From assembly GCA_947493255.1 (NCBI GenBank), contig CANLQK010000004.1, positions 1-64,000 on the forward strand: a stretch of 64,000 bases of DNA, given 5' to 3'. Shown here piece after piece: positions 15,608-24,866 of this stretch (positions are counted from its first letter, which is position 1; each line of letters starts with the position of its first letter). The notes beneath the pieces were generated by a model. It ran no database searches. It was not told where the DNA came from and saw only the letters and a list, made by a program, of their open reading frames with translations. Source of the stretch: an uncultured Paracoccaceae bacterium (lineage in GTDB: Bacteria; Pseudomonadota; Alphaproteobacteria; Rhodobacterales; Rhodobacteraceae). A program made the translations under genes and the position numbers.

Positions 15608-16672
15608 CTAGCGGCTTCGACTATGATCAAAAAGGCGTGCAGCGATTGGTGCGCCGATGATGACCGTCACAATGCGCAACATATGGTGGGCGATGACAAA
15701 AGCCACGTCAGCCCCCGCAATAATCGCCAGTACGGTCATTTCTGCCTGACCACCAGGGGCGAATGCCAACAAAGCCTCCATCGGCGGCGCGAGAGAGAAA
15801 AGCCGAATGAATGAAACAAATGCGGCCGACAAGATAAGAAGAATAACGCAAAACCCGAGTGCAGCTGCGACATCGCGACGTACCTCGGCGCCCGTAACAC
15901 CTGCGTATTTGCTGCCAACAGACATGCCAATGTAAAACTGTGCAGCCCAAATGGCCTCGGCAGGGGGGCGATGGTGTAACAATCCGGTCAAAGCAAACAC
16001 TCCTGCAAGGATCATAGGTCCAAGGATCGAAGCGCCGAACAGCCCGACAGCCTTTGCCATGTGCCACCCCGCCAACCCTGTGACTGCCATCAACAGCATC
16101 TGCGAAACCGGTAAGGTCGATGCAGGAACGCCAGGTGGATTGCTGAGATCAACGTTCCAAAAACCATTCAAGATAAACGGGAGGGCGGCAACGATAACCA
16201 TAACACGGGTTGCATGGATGAGGGACAGGGCGCGTACATCGCCACCGGCTTCTTCGCCAAAGATCAACATGTCCTGAAGCCCACCGGGCATGGCAGAGTA
16301 ATAGCTGGTTGCGAAATTAAATCCCCATAACCGTTGGAAATAGTGCACGCCAACCAGCCCGATCACAAATACCATGGCAGGCACCAGCAACAGGGTGCTC
16401 CACATGCTGGCCATTGACAGCACTAGCGCAACTGTGAAGGTCGACCCAACAGCGACCCCTAAAATTGTTCGCATTGTATTGTTCAAAATCGGGATGCCAG
16501 CCATAGGAACGCCAACAAGTGCAGCCACCAAACAACCGGTGATTGGCCCCAGCAGCCAAGGCAATGGCAGATGCAGGACATAAAATGCGATTACACCGCA
16601 CAGGGCAATTATGTGGGTAACGATGACGCGGACCAAGGACACATCTGTAGGGATGATGCGCGGCATCTCCAT
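15608..16672 (-). CDS. AbrB-family membrane transporter
   Basis: A 354-aa multi-pass membrane protein of the AbrB/COG3180 family (once annotated as ammonia monooxygenase regulators), thought to be transporters. About ten helices form two related halves; recognisable parts are PLPWLLGPITGCLVAALVGV, TSYYSAMPGGLQDMLIFGEE, the second half WLLG-like GLFGASILGPMILAGVFALT and LAFAPGGQAEMTVLAIIAGA. The double GPxGGL/PGGQAEM motifs are hallmarks of the repeat. The ybaK gene is one base upstream on the same strand, so the two may be co-transcribed. Substrate unknown. Confidence 0.88.
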   Translation of the reverse strand: MEMPRIIPTDVSLVRVIVTHIIALCGVIAFYVLHLPLPWLLGPITGCLVAALVGVPMAGIPILNNTMRTILGVAVGSTFTVALVLSMASMWSTLLLVPAMVFVIGLVGVHYFQRLWGFNFATSYYSAMPGGLQDMLIFGEEAGGDVRALSLIHATRVMVIVAALPFILNGFWNVDLSNPPGVPASTLPVSQMLLMAVTGLAGWHMAKAVGLFGASILGPMILAGVFALTGLLHHRPPAEAIWAAQFYIGMSVGSKYAGVTGAEVRRDVAAALGFCVILLILSAAFVSFIRLFSLAPPMEALLAFAPGGQAEMTVLAIIAGADVAFVIAHHMLRIVTVIIGAPIAARLFDHSRSR

Positions 16673-16673
16673 T

Positions 16674-17147
16674 CTATTCCGTTGTAAATTGTGCCGGAAC
16701 CGCGCCGCTTATTCGGCACAAGGTATTCGGTTCAATCTGGAAAATGTGGCGGGGTGTGCCTGCGGCGGCAAAAACCTGTTCGAATGTTGACAGTCGTTCG
16801 TCCCAATAGGCACGGATAGGGTTGAGGTGCCCCACGGGCGCAACGCCACCGATCGCGAACCCTGTTTGCGCGCGGATCAATAAGGCGTCTGCTTTGCCCA
16901 AGGGCTCGCCGGCAGCGGCGCTGGCTTTGGCGGCGTCAACCTGATTGCCGCCAGCCGTAACAAATAAAATGGCGTCGCCAGATCTCTCTCCCCGAAAAAT
17001 AATAGACTTGGCGATCTGGTCTAGATCACACCCGATCGCGTCCGCTGCTTGTTGGGCTGTGCGCGTGCTATCCGGCATTTCCATCGGGGTGATGTCTAAT
17101 CCTGCGTCTGACAACGCACGGACGACTCGTTTTAGGCTCTTGCTCAT
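16674..17147 (-). CDS. YbaK/EbsC-type aminoacyl-tRNA deacylase
   Basis: A 157-aa protein of the YbaK/ProX deacylase superfamily, which hydrolyses mischarged tRNA (for example Cys-tRNA-Pro). The fold's markers are TAQQAADAIGCDLDQIAKSI, the catalytic-type VDAAKASAAAG, and GFAIGGVAPVGH with an RICRISG-like end (LCRISGAVPAQF). No tRNA synthetase is fused or adjacent. It stands 1 bp ahead of the AbrB gene and diverges from glnE. Which tRNA it edits cannot be told. Confidence 0.9.
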   Translation of the reverse strand: MSKSLKRVVRALSDAGLDITPMEMPDSTRTAQQAADAIGCDLDQIAKSIIFRGERSGDAILFVTAGGNQVDAAKASAAAGEPLGKADALLIRAQTGFAIGGVAPVGHLNPIRAYWDERLSTFEQVFAAAGTPRHIFQIEPNTLCRISGAVPAQFTTE

Positions 17148-17223
17148 GACTTGACCCTAGAATGTTGGTTTCAGGACTACCAGAGCGGTTGAACTCGAGA
17201 GATGTGGGGCGCACAGTCGCGCT

Positions 17224-19977
17224 ATGACCTTCGCCTCAAATATAACCCGTAGTCCTGTTCCATTTGATGCCGATCTAGGCAAAGACGCTGCAGATGGTTT
17301 TGGCGATTTCCCCAAAGAGGTGCGCGACCTTATAGCGGGCGCCGCGGGGTGCAGTGGTTATTTGGCCAGGCTTTTGCGCCGCGATGGGGCTTGGTTGCGC
17401 GAAAACCTAGACTCCCCAGAGGCTGCATTAGAAACCGAATTGGCTGTGATTGCCGAATTGCCCCTTGCGGACATGGCAAGGGGGCTTCGCCAAGCCAAAC
17501 GGCGCTTGGCGCTCTTAACGGGGCTGGCCGATTTAGGTGGGGTTTGGACGTTAGAACAGGTGACCACGGCGTTGTCGCGATTAGCGGACGGCGCAGTAAA
17601 CGTGGCATTGCAACGTTTGGTGGCCGCCGAGATCAAGCGCGGAAAGCTTCCTGGGCAGGTAGAAGGTGACGCCCAAACTGCAGGGGGAATGGTGTGTTTG
17701 GCCATGGGAAAGGGGGGCGCATACGAACTGAACTATTCCAGTGACATCGACCTGATTTGCCTTTTCGATGAAACCCGTTTCGACCCCGATGACTTTCATG
17801 AGGCCCGCGCGTCGTTCATTCGCGTGACCCGTAAAATGGCTGGGCTGCTCAGCGACATGACAGGCGATGGCTACGTATTTCGCACGGATCTGCGATTGCG
17901 ACCTGACCCTTCTGCGACGCCGGTGTGCCTGTCGATGGAAGCGGCAGAACGGTATTACGAAAGCGTTGGCCGAACATGGGAACGCGCAGCTTATATTAAG
18001 GCCCGCGCGGCAGCTGGCGATGTGACCGCAGGTGAGGTTTTTTTAAAGACGTTGACCCCGTTCGTGTGGCGAAAACACCTCGATTTTGTGGCGATCCAAG
18101 ATGCGCACGACATGCGTTTGCGTATTCGCCAGCACAAAGGGCTCGGTGGCCCAATAAGTTTACCACGTCACAACATGAAATTGGGCCGTGGCGGTATCCG
18201 CGAAATCGAATTCTTTACGCAGACCCGTCAGTTGATCGCAGGGGGGCGGGACCCCGAGTTGCGATGCCGCGGTACCGTTGACGGCTTGGCGGCATTGGCG
18301 GCAGCCGGATGGGTCGAACAGGCTGACGCGAATGTGCTGACAGACCACTACCGCGCCCACAGAGAGGTGGAGCACCGGTTGCAGATGATTGGCGATGCGC
18401 AAACACATGATCTGCCAAGCTCGGACGAAGGGTTTGAACGTTTGGCGGCCTTTATGGGGATGCAGGACGCGGACTTGCGGGCAGACCTGACAGACCGTCT
18501 GGAAGAAGTACATAGCCTCACCGAGGGGTTCTTTGCCCCTACGCAGTCTGACCCAGTGCCCGAGTTCGGAACATCGATCACCGAGCGCTGGCTCACCTAT
18601 CCGGCTCTGAGGTCTGATCGTGCTGTTGAGATTTTTGAGCGTCTTAGGCCACGTTTACTAGCCGCATTGCAGGATGCGGCAAAACCAGAAGAAGCCTTGC
18701 TGGCATTCGATGGGTTCTTGTCGCGCCTTCCAGCAGGGGTGCAGATCTTTTCGTTGTTCGAGGCCAATCCGCAACTGACCCAACTGATCGTCGATATTGC
18801 AGGGACGGCACCGGCGTTGGCCGAATATTTGGGCCGCAACGGCGCGGTGTTTGATGCGGTTATAGGTGGTGATTTCTTTACAGAATGGCCTGGTCATGAG
18901 GCGTTACAGGTCGCGTTGACCTCAACGTTGGCTGCTGCACCAGATTATGAAACGCAGCTAGATGCGGCGCGACGTTGGATGAAAGAATGGCACTTTCGGA
19001 TCGGGGTGCATCATTTGCGGGGGCTCATCGACGCCGATACGGCCGGTCGGCAATATGCTGATTTGGCCAAGGCCGTGATTGGCGCAGTTTTTCCTGTTGT
19101 AACCGATCATTTCGCAAGTAAGCACGGTAAGCCGCCAGGACGAGGCGCCGTAGTCTTGGGGATGGGATCACTCGGAGCAGGGCGCTTGCACGCGGCGTCC
19201 GATTTGGACCTAATCGTGATCTATGACGGGCAGGGGCAAGACTTGTCTGATGGTGCGCGCAGTTTGGCGACCCGTCCATATTACGCACGTCTGACACAGG
19301 CCTTGGTTACCGCGATTTCGGCCCCCATGTCAGAGGGCCGCCTGTATGAGGTTGATATGCGGTTGCGGCCAAGTGGCGGGCAAGGGCCGGTTGCGACGGC
19401 ATATTCTGGTTTCGAAACATATCAGATGGAACAGGCATGGACGTGGGAACATCTTGCGTTGACCCGGGCCTGCGTCGTGGCAGGTGATGCGTCACTTGGG
19501 GGCGATGTCGAAGCCGTCCGTGGCCGCGTATTGGCGGCAAAATCGACGGGGGAAACGGTGTTGCAGGACATCGCAGATATGCGCAGGCGCATAGCTGACG
19601 CGAAATCACCAGACGGGCCGTTTGATGCAAAAATTGGGCATGGTCGTTTGCAAGACGTTGAACTGGCTGGTCAAACCTTGGCTTTGCGGGCAGGTGATGT
19701 CAGCCGCGAAACTGTCGATCAAGTCGCGGCGGGTGGCTTGAATGTCGCGGACAGCGCTGCACTAACAGATGCGGCGAGATTGTGTTGGACTGTTCAGGTG
19801 GCCGCCCAATTGCTACAGGGCGGAGGGCTAAACGCTGAAATGCTGGGCGAGGGTGGCCGGCGATTTATATTGCGCGAAACTGGTGCCCAAAGCCTTGAAG
19901 ATTTGGCTGACCGGATGCACACAACCAGCCAAACGGCGGCTGACACAATTGAGCGGATTTTGAAGGGGGCGACATGA
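17224..19977 (+). CDS. glnE: Glutamine synthetase adenylyltransferase / adenylyl-removing enzyme
   Basis: A 917-aa bifunctional enzyme that switches glutamine synthetase off by adenylylation and on again by deadenylylation. Two nucleotidyltransferase domains are visible: N-terminal near 155-195 (MGKGGAYELNYSSDIDLICLFD) and C-terminal near 630-660 (LGMGSLGAGRLHAASDLDLI, then VIYD). Each carries the GS-D-x-D catalytic motif, with acidic partners such as DMRLRPSGGQGPVAT further on. The length is standard. It overlaps by 4 bp the small gene that follows. Confidence 0.95.
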   Translation: MTFASNITRSPVPFDADLGKDAADGFGDFPKEVRDLIAGAAGCSGYLARLLRRDGAWLRENLDSPEAALETELAVIAELPLADMARGLRQAKRRLALLTGLADLGGVWTLEQVTTALSRLADGAVNVALQRLVAAEIKRGKLPGQVEGDAQTAGGMVCLAMGKGGAYELNYSSDIDLICLFDETRFDPDDFHEARASFIRVTRKMAGLLSDMTGDGYVFRTDLRLRPDPSATPVCLSMEAAERYYESVGRTWERAAYIKARAAAGDVTAGEVFLKTLTPFVWRKHLDFVAIQDAHDMRLRIRQHKGLGGPISLPRHNMKLGRGGIREIEFFTQTRQLIAGGRDPELRCRGTVDGLAALAAAGWVEQADANVLTDHYRAHREVEHRLQMIGDAQTHDLPSSDEGFERLAAFMGMQDADLRADLTDRLEEVHSLTEGFFAPTQSDPVPEFGTSITERWLTYPALRSDRAVEIFERLRPRLLAALQDAAKPEEALLAFDGFLSRLPAGVQIFSLFEANPQLTQLIVDIAGTAPALAEYLGRNGAVFDAVIGGDFFTEWPGHEALQVALTSTLAAAPDYETQLDAARRWMKEWHFRIGVHHLRGLIDADTAGRQYADLAKAVIGAVFPVVTDHFASKHGKPPGRGAVVLGMGSLGAGRLHAASDLDLIVIYDGQGQDLSDGARSLATRPYYARLTQALVTAISAPMSEGRLYEVDMRLRPSGGQGPVATAYSGFETYQMEQAWTWEHLALTRACVVAGDASLGGDVEAVRGRVLAAKSTGETVLQDIADMRRRIADAKSPDGPFDAKIGHGRLQDVELAGQTLALRAGDVSRETVDQVAAGGLNVADSAALTDAARLCWTVQVAAQLLQGGGLNAEMLGEGGRRFILRETGAQSLEDLADRMHTTSQTAADTIERILKGAT

Positions 19978-20240
19978 TACTGAGAGATGAACTGGACCCC
20001 AAAGGGCTCATCGCAGATGCATACCTGATTGACGGAATTTCCGCGCCAGAATGTCGGTCGATTTTCTTGGATTGGGCGTTAAGTTACGCTGGCGAAGCGC
20101 AGACCGGCATTGTGGCCTTGTTGAGCCGTCATGCCGAAGAATCTAAAGATCATCCAATGACAATCACATTGCGTGAAGGGCTTGCGACCCCGCAAACACC
20201 ACGCAGACGCGGCGGTCGCCGCGCCCGCGTAGAGCACTAG
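19974..20240 (+). CDS. Small hypothetical protein coupled to glnE
   Basis: An 88-aa soluble protein I do not recognise. ATG overlaps the glnE stop (ATGA), so translation is coupled. The N-terminal half is acidic (LRDELDPKGLIADAYLIDGI, CRSIFLDWALSYAG) and the C-terminus is basic (TPRRRGGRRARVEH), which could bind nucleic acid. It converges on eda with 2 bp between the stops. A link to nitrogen control is suggested only by position. Confidence 0.6.
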   Translation: MILRDELDPKGLIADAYLIDGISAPECRSIFLDWALSYAGEAQTGIVALLSRHAEESKDHPMTITLREGLATPQTPRRRGGRRARVEH

Positions 20241-20242
20241 AC

Positions 20243-20884
20243 TTAACGCGCCAGTTTGGATGCTTCGGCGGCCAGTGCAGTGATGCCAGCCCAATCGCCC
20301 GCATCCACCATGGATGTTGGGGCAACCCATGACCCACCGACACAAATCACGTTGCTCAGCGACAGGTAGTCGTTGGCGTTGGCCAAAGACACGCCACCAG
20401 TTGGGCAAAATTTAACCTGTGGGATCGGCGCACCAATCCCTTTCAGCAATGGTGCACCACCGGCGGCCCCTGCAGGGAAGAACTTTTGAACGGTGTAACC
20501 GCGTTCTAGAAGGCGCATGGCTTCTGATGCGGACGCTGCACCGGGCAGTAATGGAAGGTCGTTTGCTTCGCAGGCATCCAGTAAACGGTCCGTTGCACCG
20601 GGTGAAACGCCAAATGTTGCACCAGCTTCTTTGGCCGCTTCAACATCAGCTGGCGTCAGCAATGTGCCTGCGCCCACGACGCCGCCTTCTACTTTGGCCA
20701 TTTCGCGGATCGCATCCAGCGCGGCAGGTGTGCGCAAAGTCACCTCTAGTGCAGGTAGCCCGCCAGAAACCAAGGCTTGCGCCAAGTCACCGGCTTTTGC
20801 CGCGTCATCCACTACAATCACGGGGACGACAGGGGCCAATTGGCAGACTTTTGCAGCTTCGATGGACGCTTTTTCGGGTGTCAT
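20243..20884 (-). CDS. eda: KDPG aldolase
   Basis: A 213-aa 2-dehydro-3-deoxyphosphogluconate aldolase that splits KDPG into pyruvate and glyceraldehyde 3-phosphate, the last step of the Entner-Doudoroff pathway. Class I aldolase marks: LPALEVTLRTPAALDAI with the catalytic glutamate, GAGTLLTP, and the Schiff-base lysine in VQKFFPAGAAGG, followed by KFCPTGGV for phosphate binding. It follows edd on the same strand after a 71-bp gap; co-transcription is likely. Confidence 0.96.
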   Translation of the reverse strand: MTPEKASIEAAKVCQLAPVVPVIVVDDAAKAGDLAQALVSGGLPALEVTLRTPAALDAIREMAKVEGGVVGAGTLLTPADVEAAKEAGATFGVSPGATDRLLDACEANDLPLLPGAASASEAMRLLERGYTVQKFFPAGAAGGAPLLKGIGAPIPQVKFCPTGGVSLANANDYLSLSNVICVGGSWVAPTSMVDAGDWAGITALAAEASKLAR

Positions 20885-20955
20885 ATTCTTTTCCTTTGCG
20901 GATGATCAGAGGCGCGGACCTCCTCTGAAGGATGATATAAGTGTAAAGTGGTATA

Positions 20956-22758
20956 CTAGATTACCACGCCTGCGCCCTCTGTAGAGGCTCCGACCGTATT
21001 ACGGAAGACCTCAAACAACTCGCGGCCAACGCCGTTGCCGTTACCTGTTAAATCAGCAACCGCAGGTTCGCGGCCTGTCAGGTCTGTCAGGCATTCCAAT
21101 GTGCCTGCATCGGCATCCAAACGCAAAACATCGCCGTCACGCAATAGCGCGATAGGGCCACCATCCGCGGCTTCGGGGGCGACGTGAATGGCAGATGGAA
21201 CTTTGCCCGATGCGCCAGACATACGGCCATCAGTGACCAACGCAACCTTTAGCCCGCGGTCCTGTAGGACCGACATTGTGGGCGTCAGTGAGTGGAGTTC
21301 AGGCATGCCGTTTGATTTAGGCCCTTGGAAACGCACAACCACGATCGTGTCTTCGGTAAATTCGCCAGCTTGGAAAGCGGCCTTAACATCATGTTGTTCA
21401 TGGAAGATGCGAACGGGTGCTTCGACCACATGGCGGTCAGGTGCGACGGCGGAAATCTTGATAACCCCGCGCCCGACGTTACCTGTGAGCTGAACCAGAC
21501 CACCTTGTGGCTGGAAAGGGTCAGTCGCAGGGCGCAGGATGCGGTCGTTCAAGGTTTCTTTTGGACCATCTTCATAAACAACACGGCCACCGGTGAATTT
21601 TGGGTCCTTCGCGTAATGGTCGAGCCCGGAGCCCGCGACGGTTTTTACGTCTTCGTGCAATAGCCCCTCTTCAAGAAGGTTGCCGATCATAAACTGTAAT
21701 CCGCCAGCCGCGTGGAAGTGGTTCACGTCAGCCAATCCATTTGGGTAAACTTTGGCCATCAAAGGGGTCGCTGCAGATAGGTCAGAGAAATCTTCGAGGT
21801 CAAGGATAACGCCAGCCGCGCGGGCCATTGCAGGCAAGTGCAACACGAGGTTTGTCGATCCACCCGTTGCCATCAAGCCAACCAAGCCGTTTACAAACGC
21901 TTTCTCGTCCAGAATGTCTGAAACCGGCGTGTATTCGTTTCCAAGTGCTGTGATTTCCAATGCACGCTGGGTCGCAGTTGTTGTTAACGCTTCACGCAAT
22001 TCAGTGTCAGGGTTCACAAATGATGCACCCGGCAGGTGAAGGCCCATGAATTCCATCAACATTTGGTTGGTGTTGGCTGTTCCGTAGAACGTGCAAGTCC
22101 CCGGTCCATGGTAGGATGCCATTTCGGCTTTCATCAGTTCTTCGCGGCCAATGTTGCCTTTTGCGAACTCCTGTCGGACTTTGCCTTTTTCATCATTTGG
22201 TAGGCCAGAGGTCATCGGCCCAGCAGGAACGAATAGCCCTGGAATATAGCCGAAGGTTGCAGCCGCAATGATAAGGCCGGGAACGATTTTGTCGCAGACG
22301 CCAAGGTATAACGCTGAATCAAAAACGTTGTGCGACAAGCCAACGCCTGCGGCCAATGCGATAACGTCGCGTGAAAACAATGACAGCTCCATGCCGGTCT
22401 GGCCTTGAGTGACGCCATCGCACATCGCGGGCACGCCGCCTGCCACTTGGGCGGTGCCGCCATTGGCACGGGCCACTTTGCGGATCTGTTCAGGGAAGGT
22501 TTCAAACGGCTGGTGGGCAGACAGCATGTCGTTATAGGCTGTGATGATCCCGATATTCGGTGCGCGTTCGGCCACCAATGTGTCTTTGTCCCCATCCATT
22601 GCCGCATAGGCATGGGCTTGGTTACCACAGGTGAGGTGTGCACGGCGCGGGCCTTCGGCTGCTGCTGCTGCCATGCGATCTAAATAAGTTTTTCGCGGGC
22701 CTTCGCTACGTGCGATGATGCGGTCGGTTACGCGGTCGATGGTCGAGTTCAATGCCAT
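20956..22758 (-). CDS. edd: Phosphogluconate dehydratase
   Basis: A 600-aa dehydratase that turns 6-phosphogluconate into KDPG, first step of the Entner-Doudoroff pathway. It belongs to the IlvD/Edd family, which holds an iron-sulfur cluster; cysteines in [29 protein letters not shown] and [20 protein letters not shown] are as expected. Length is full. The upstream region has a LacI-type palindrome at 22804-22817, implying sugar-acid-responsive control. Marine Rhodobacterales commonly use this pathway as the main glycolytic route. Confidence 0.96.
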   Translation of the reverse strand: MALNSTIDRVTDRIIARSEGPRKTYLDRMAAAAAEGPRRAHLTCGNQAHAYAAMDGDKDTLVAERAPNIGIITAYNDMLSAHQPFETFPEQIRKVARANGGTAQVAGGVPAMCDGVTQGQTGMELSLFSRDVIALAAGVGLSHNVFDSALYLGVCDKIVPGLIIAAATFGYIPGLFVPAGPMTSGLPNDEKGKVRQEFAKGNIGREELMKAEMASYHGPGTCTFYGTANTNQMLMEFMGLHLPGASFVNPDTELREALTTTATQRALEITALGNEYTPVSDILDEKAFVNGLVGLMATGGSTNLVLHLPAMARAAGVILDLEDFSDLSAATPLMAKVYPNGLADVNHFHAAGGLQFMIGNLLEEGLLHEDVKTVAGSGLDHYAKDPKFTGGRVVYEDGPKETLNDRILRPATDPFQPQGGLVQLTGNVGRGVIKISAVAPDRHVVEAPVRIFHEQHDVKAAFQAGEFTEDTIVVVRFQGPKSNGMPELHSLTPTMSVLQDRGLKVALVTDGRMSGASGKVPSAIHVAPEAADGGPIALLRDGDVLRLDADAGTLECLTDLTGREPAVADLTGNGNGVGRELFEVFRNTVGASTEGAGVVI

Positions 22759-22803
22759 GATGCACCTTTAGGTGTTTCGGGTTGCCTGCGTCCTAGCAGA
22801 ATA

Positions 22804-22817
22804 TGTTTGCGCTAACA
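22804..22817. promoter_or_regulatory. LacI-type operator candidate upstream of edd
   Basis: TGTTTGCGCTAACA, palindromic except one pair, 46 bp upstream of the edd start. It shares the pattern TGTTnGCGCnAACA with the site at 8573-8586. LacI/GalR-family operators have this form, with a central CG and 6-7 bp arms. No candidate regulator gene is in the window. Confidence 0.5.
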
Positions 22818-22891
22818 ACGGCTGTTTGTGTTCGTTTTTCTTCTATTTTCTTTGGCCGTTCGCCCAGAGAAGACCGCGTAGAAACCCAGCA

Positions 22892-22907
22892 TTAACCAAA
22901 AGTTAAC
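22892..22907. promoter_or_regulatory. Full CtrA-type binding site
   Basis: TTAA-CCAAAAG-TTAAC fits the CtrA consensus TTAA-N7-TTAAC exactly. It lies 86 bp before the DUF6778-like lipoprotein gene and 134 bp before edd. CtrA is the alphaproteobacterial cell-cycle regulator; in Rhodobacterales it more often governs motility and gene transfer agents. Confidence 0.5.
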
Positions 22908-22992
22908 CACAATTCCGCCCCAAATCGAAGGTCATAAAGGTCCTGCCTCGTGGGGGGGCACACACAACTGGGCGAAGCCCCGGAGGACTAAA

Positions 22993-23622
22993 ATGAAACT
23001 ATTGAAACTTGTTGCACTTGGCGCAGTCGCCGCCGTCTTGACCGCCTGTTCTGGCGCAGACGTTGTGTCGCGAAACGCACCCCTTGAGACACCGCGCATT
23101 GATGCAGCGGCCCAAGCCGAAGTTCTGCGCGATTATTCATTGCATTCCATTCGTTTTGCAGTGCCAGCGGACATGACGGTCTCTGAAGCCAATTCTTATT
23201 ACCCGATCGCTGATATCGTTTGGCGTGGTGATCCGTTGGGCAACCGCCCAGAACAGATCGCAGCAATCTTCGAAACATCGATCCGTTCTGCAGGTGAAGG
23301 CCTAACAGGCAGCCGCCCAGTAACTGTTGATGTGCAACTTGCACGTTTCCATTCTTTAACAGAACGCACGCGTTTCTCTGTTGGTGGTGTGCATTCTATC
23401 AAGTTCGACCTGACAATCCGTGACGCGGAAACAGGCCAAATCCTTGAACAGACACGCCGGATTAACGCTGATTTGCCAGCATTGGGTGGCACCGCAGCCG
23501 TCGCCGCTGATTTTCAGGGGCAGGGCCAGAAAGAACGGATCACAACCCACCTTACCAGTCTGATCTTTCAAGAGTTGACAGGTACGACACGAGACTCACT
23601 CGTTGTGGCTTCAGATATCTGA
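22993..23622 (+). CDS. Rhodobacterales lipoprotein (DUF6778-like)
   Basis: A 209-aa predicted lipoprotein; the signal MKLLKLVALGAVAAVLTAC places the lipidated cysteine at residue 19. The mature part has a mixed fold with FVVPADMTV-like openers (RFAVPADMTVSEANSYYP), DIVWRGDPLGNR, and VTVDVQLARFHSLTERTRFS. This resembles the small DUF6778 family found in this order, but I cannot verify the assignment. The function is unknown. It has a good ribosome site (CCGGAGGACTAAA). A CtrA-type site lies upstream. rlmI follows after 41 bp. Confidence 0.7.
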   Translation: MKLLKLVALGAVAAVLTACSGADVVSRNAPLETPRIDAAAQAEVLRDYSLHSIRFAVPADMTVSEANSYYPIADIVWRGDPLGNRPEQIAAIFETSIRSAGEGLTGSRPVTVDVQLARFHSLTERTRFSVGGVHSIKFDLTIRDAETGQILEQTRRINADLPALGGTAAVAADFQGQGQKERITTHLTSLIFQELTGTTRDSLVVASDI

Positions 23623-23663
23623 TCTGCTTCCCAATATGAATTGAACACGGTAAGGGGGCTGTT

Positions 23664-24860
23664 ATGAAACAGCTCCCTCTTCCTATTGTTCGCCTGCTTC
23701 CTAAAGCAAAACCGCAAGTCATTCGCCACGGGTTCCCGTGGGTCTTCGCCAATGAGTTGGTCATGGACCGCCGCACCAAAGGCTTAAGCCATGGTGGATT
23801 AGTCATTTTGGAAGACGCCGACCGCAAGCCACTGGGCTTGGGCACTATCAACCCAAAATCTAAAATCGCTGTTCGGATGTTGGACCGCGACATCGAAGCC
23901 GAGATTGACGAAGCATGGTTTGCCGCGCGTTTGACCCGCGCTTTGGAACATCGCAGCCGCATGTATGACGAACCGTTCTATCGTTTGATTCACGCCGAGG
24001 CGGATGGCCTTCCTGGGGTGGTGATTGACAGGTTTGGTGATGTGGCAGTCGTCCAGCCAAACGCCGCATGGGCGGAACGTTTGTTTGATGCGTTGGTAGC
24101 AGCCTTGGTGTCTGTCACCGGGTGCAGCACAGTTATCAAAAACGGAACAGGCCGAGCGCGTAGCCTTGAAGGACTGGAGGAAGAGCTTGTCGTCGCCACA
24201 GGTTCCGAGCCTACCGGCCCAATTGCCGTCCCTATGAATGGTGCGACCTATATGGCGGATGTCATGGGAGGGCAGAAAACCGGCCTGTTCTTTGATCAGC
24301 GGCCAAACCATGCCTTTGCAGCTGGTTTAGCAAAAGGTGGCCGTGTGCTGGATGTGTTCAGCCATGTTGGCGGGTTTTCTTTGGCAGCCTTGGCTGCGGG
24401 TGCACAAAGCGCTGTCGCCGTTGACGGATCAGCGCCTGCATTAGAACTTGCGCAAGCAGGGGCTGAAGCAACAGGCGTCGCTGACCGGTTTGAAACACGT
24501 CAGTCTGATGCATTTGAAGCGCTAGAGGCGATGGGCAAGGCAAAAGAACGTTTCGACGTTGTTGTTTGTGACCCGCCCGCCTTTGCCCCGTCTAAGGTCG
24601 CGTTAGAAAAGGGGATGCGGGCCTATGAACGCGTGGCCCGTATGGCGACGCCTTTGGTTAAAGAGGGTGGTTATTTGGTTTTATGTTCATGTTCGCACGC
24701 GGCAGACCTTAAACGGTTCCGCGATGCATCAGCCCGCGGGATCGGGAAGGGTGGTAAACGGGGGCAACTTGTCAGCACCGGTTTTGCTGGGCCTGACCAT
24801 CCGTTGTTGCCGCAATTGGCAGAAAGCGGATACCTCAAAGCGCTCACATTTCGGCTGTAA
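23664..24860 (+). CDS. rlmI: 23S rRNA m5C methyltransferase (RlmI family)
   Basis: A 398-aa SAM-dependent methyltransferase of the RlmI (YccW) family, which methylates a cytosine in 23S rRNA. A PUA RNA-binding domain covers about 5-80 (RLLPKAKPQVIRHGFPWVFA); next comes the RlmI middle domain with YRLIHAEADGLPGVVIDRFG; then a Rossmann domain with GGRVLDVFSHVGGFSLAALA and catalytic DPPAFAPSK, then CSCSH. It is followed 6 bp later by a PIN gene on the same strand, suggesting an RNA-related pair. Confidence 0.92.
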   Translation: MKQLPLPIVRLLPKAKPQVIRHGFPWVFANELVMDRRTKGLSHGGLVILEDADRKPLGLGTINPKSKIAVRMLDRDIEAEIDEAWFAARLTRALEHRSRMYDEPFYRLIHAEADGLPGVVIDRFGDVAVVQPNAAWAERLFDALVAALVSVTGCSTVIKNGTGRARSLEGLEEELVVATGSEPTGPIAVPMNGATYMADVMGGQKTGLFFDQRPNHAFAAGLAKGGRVLDVFSHVGGFSLAALAAGAQSAVAVDGSAPALELAQAGAEATGVADRFETRQSDAFEALEAMGKAKERFDVVVCDPPAFAPSKVALEKGMRAYERVARMATPLVKEGGYLVLCSCSHAADLKRFRDASARGIGKGGKRGQLVSTGFAGPDHPLLPQLAESGYLKALTFRL

Positions 24861-24866
24861 CGTTCC

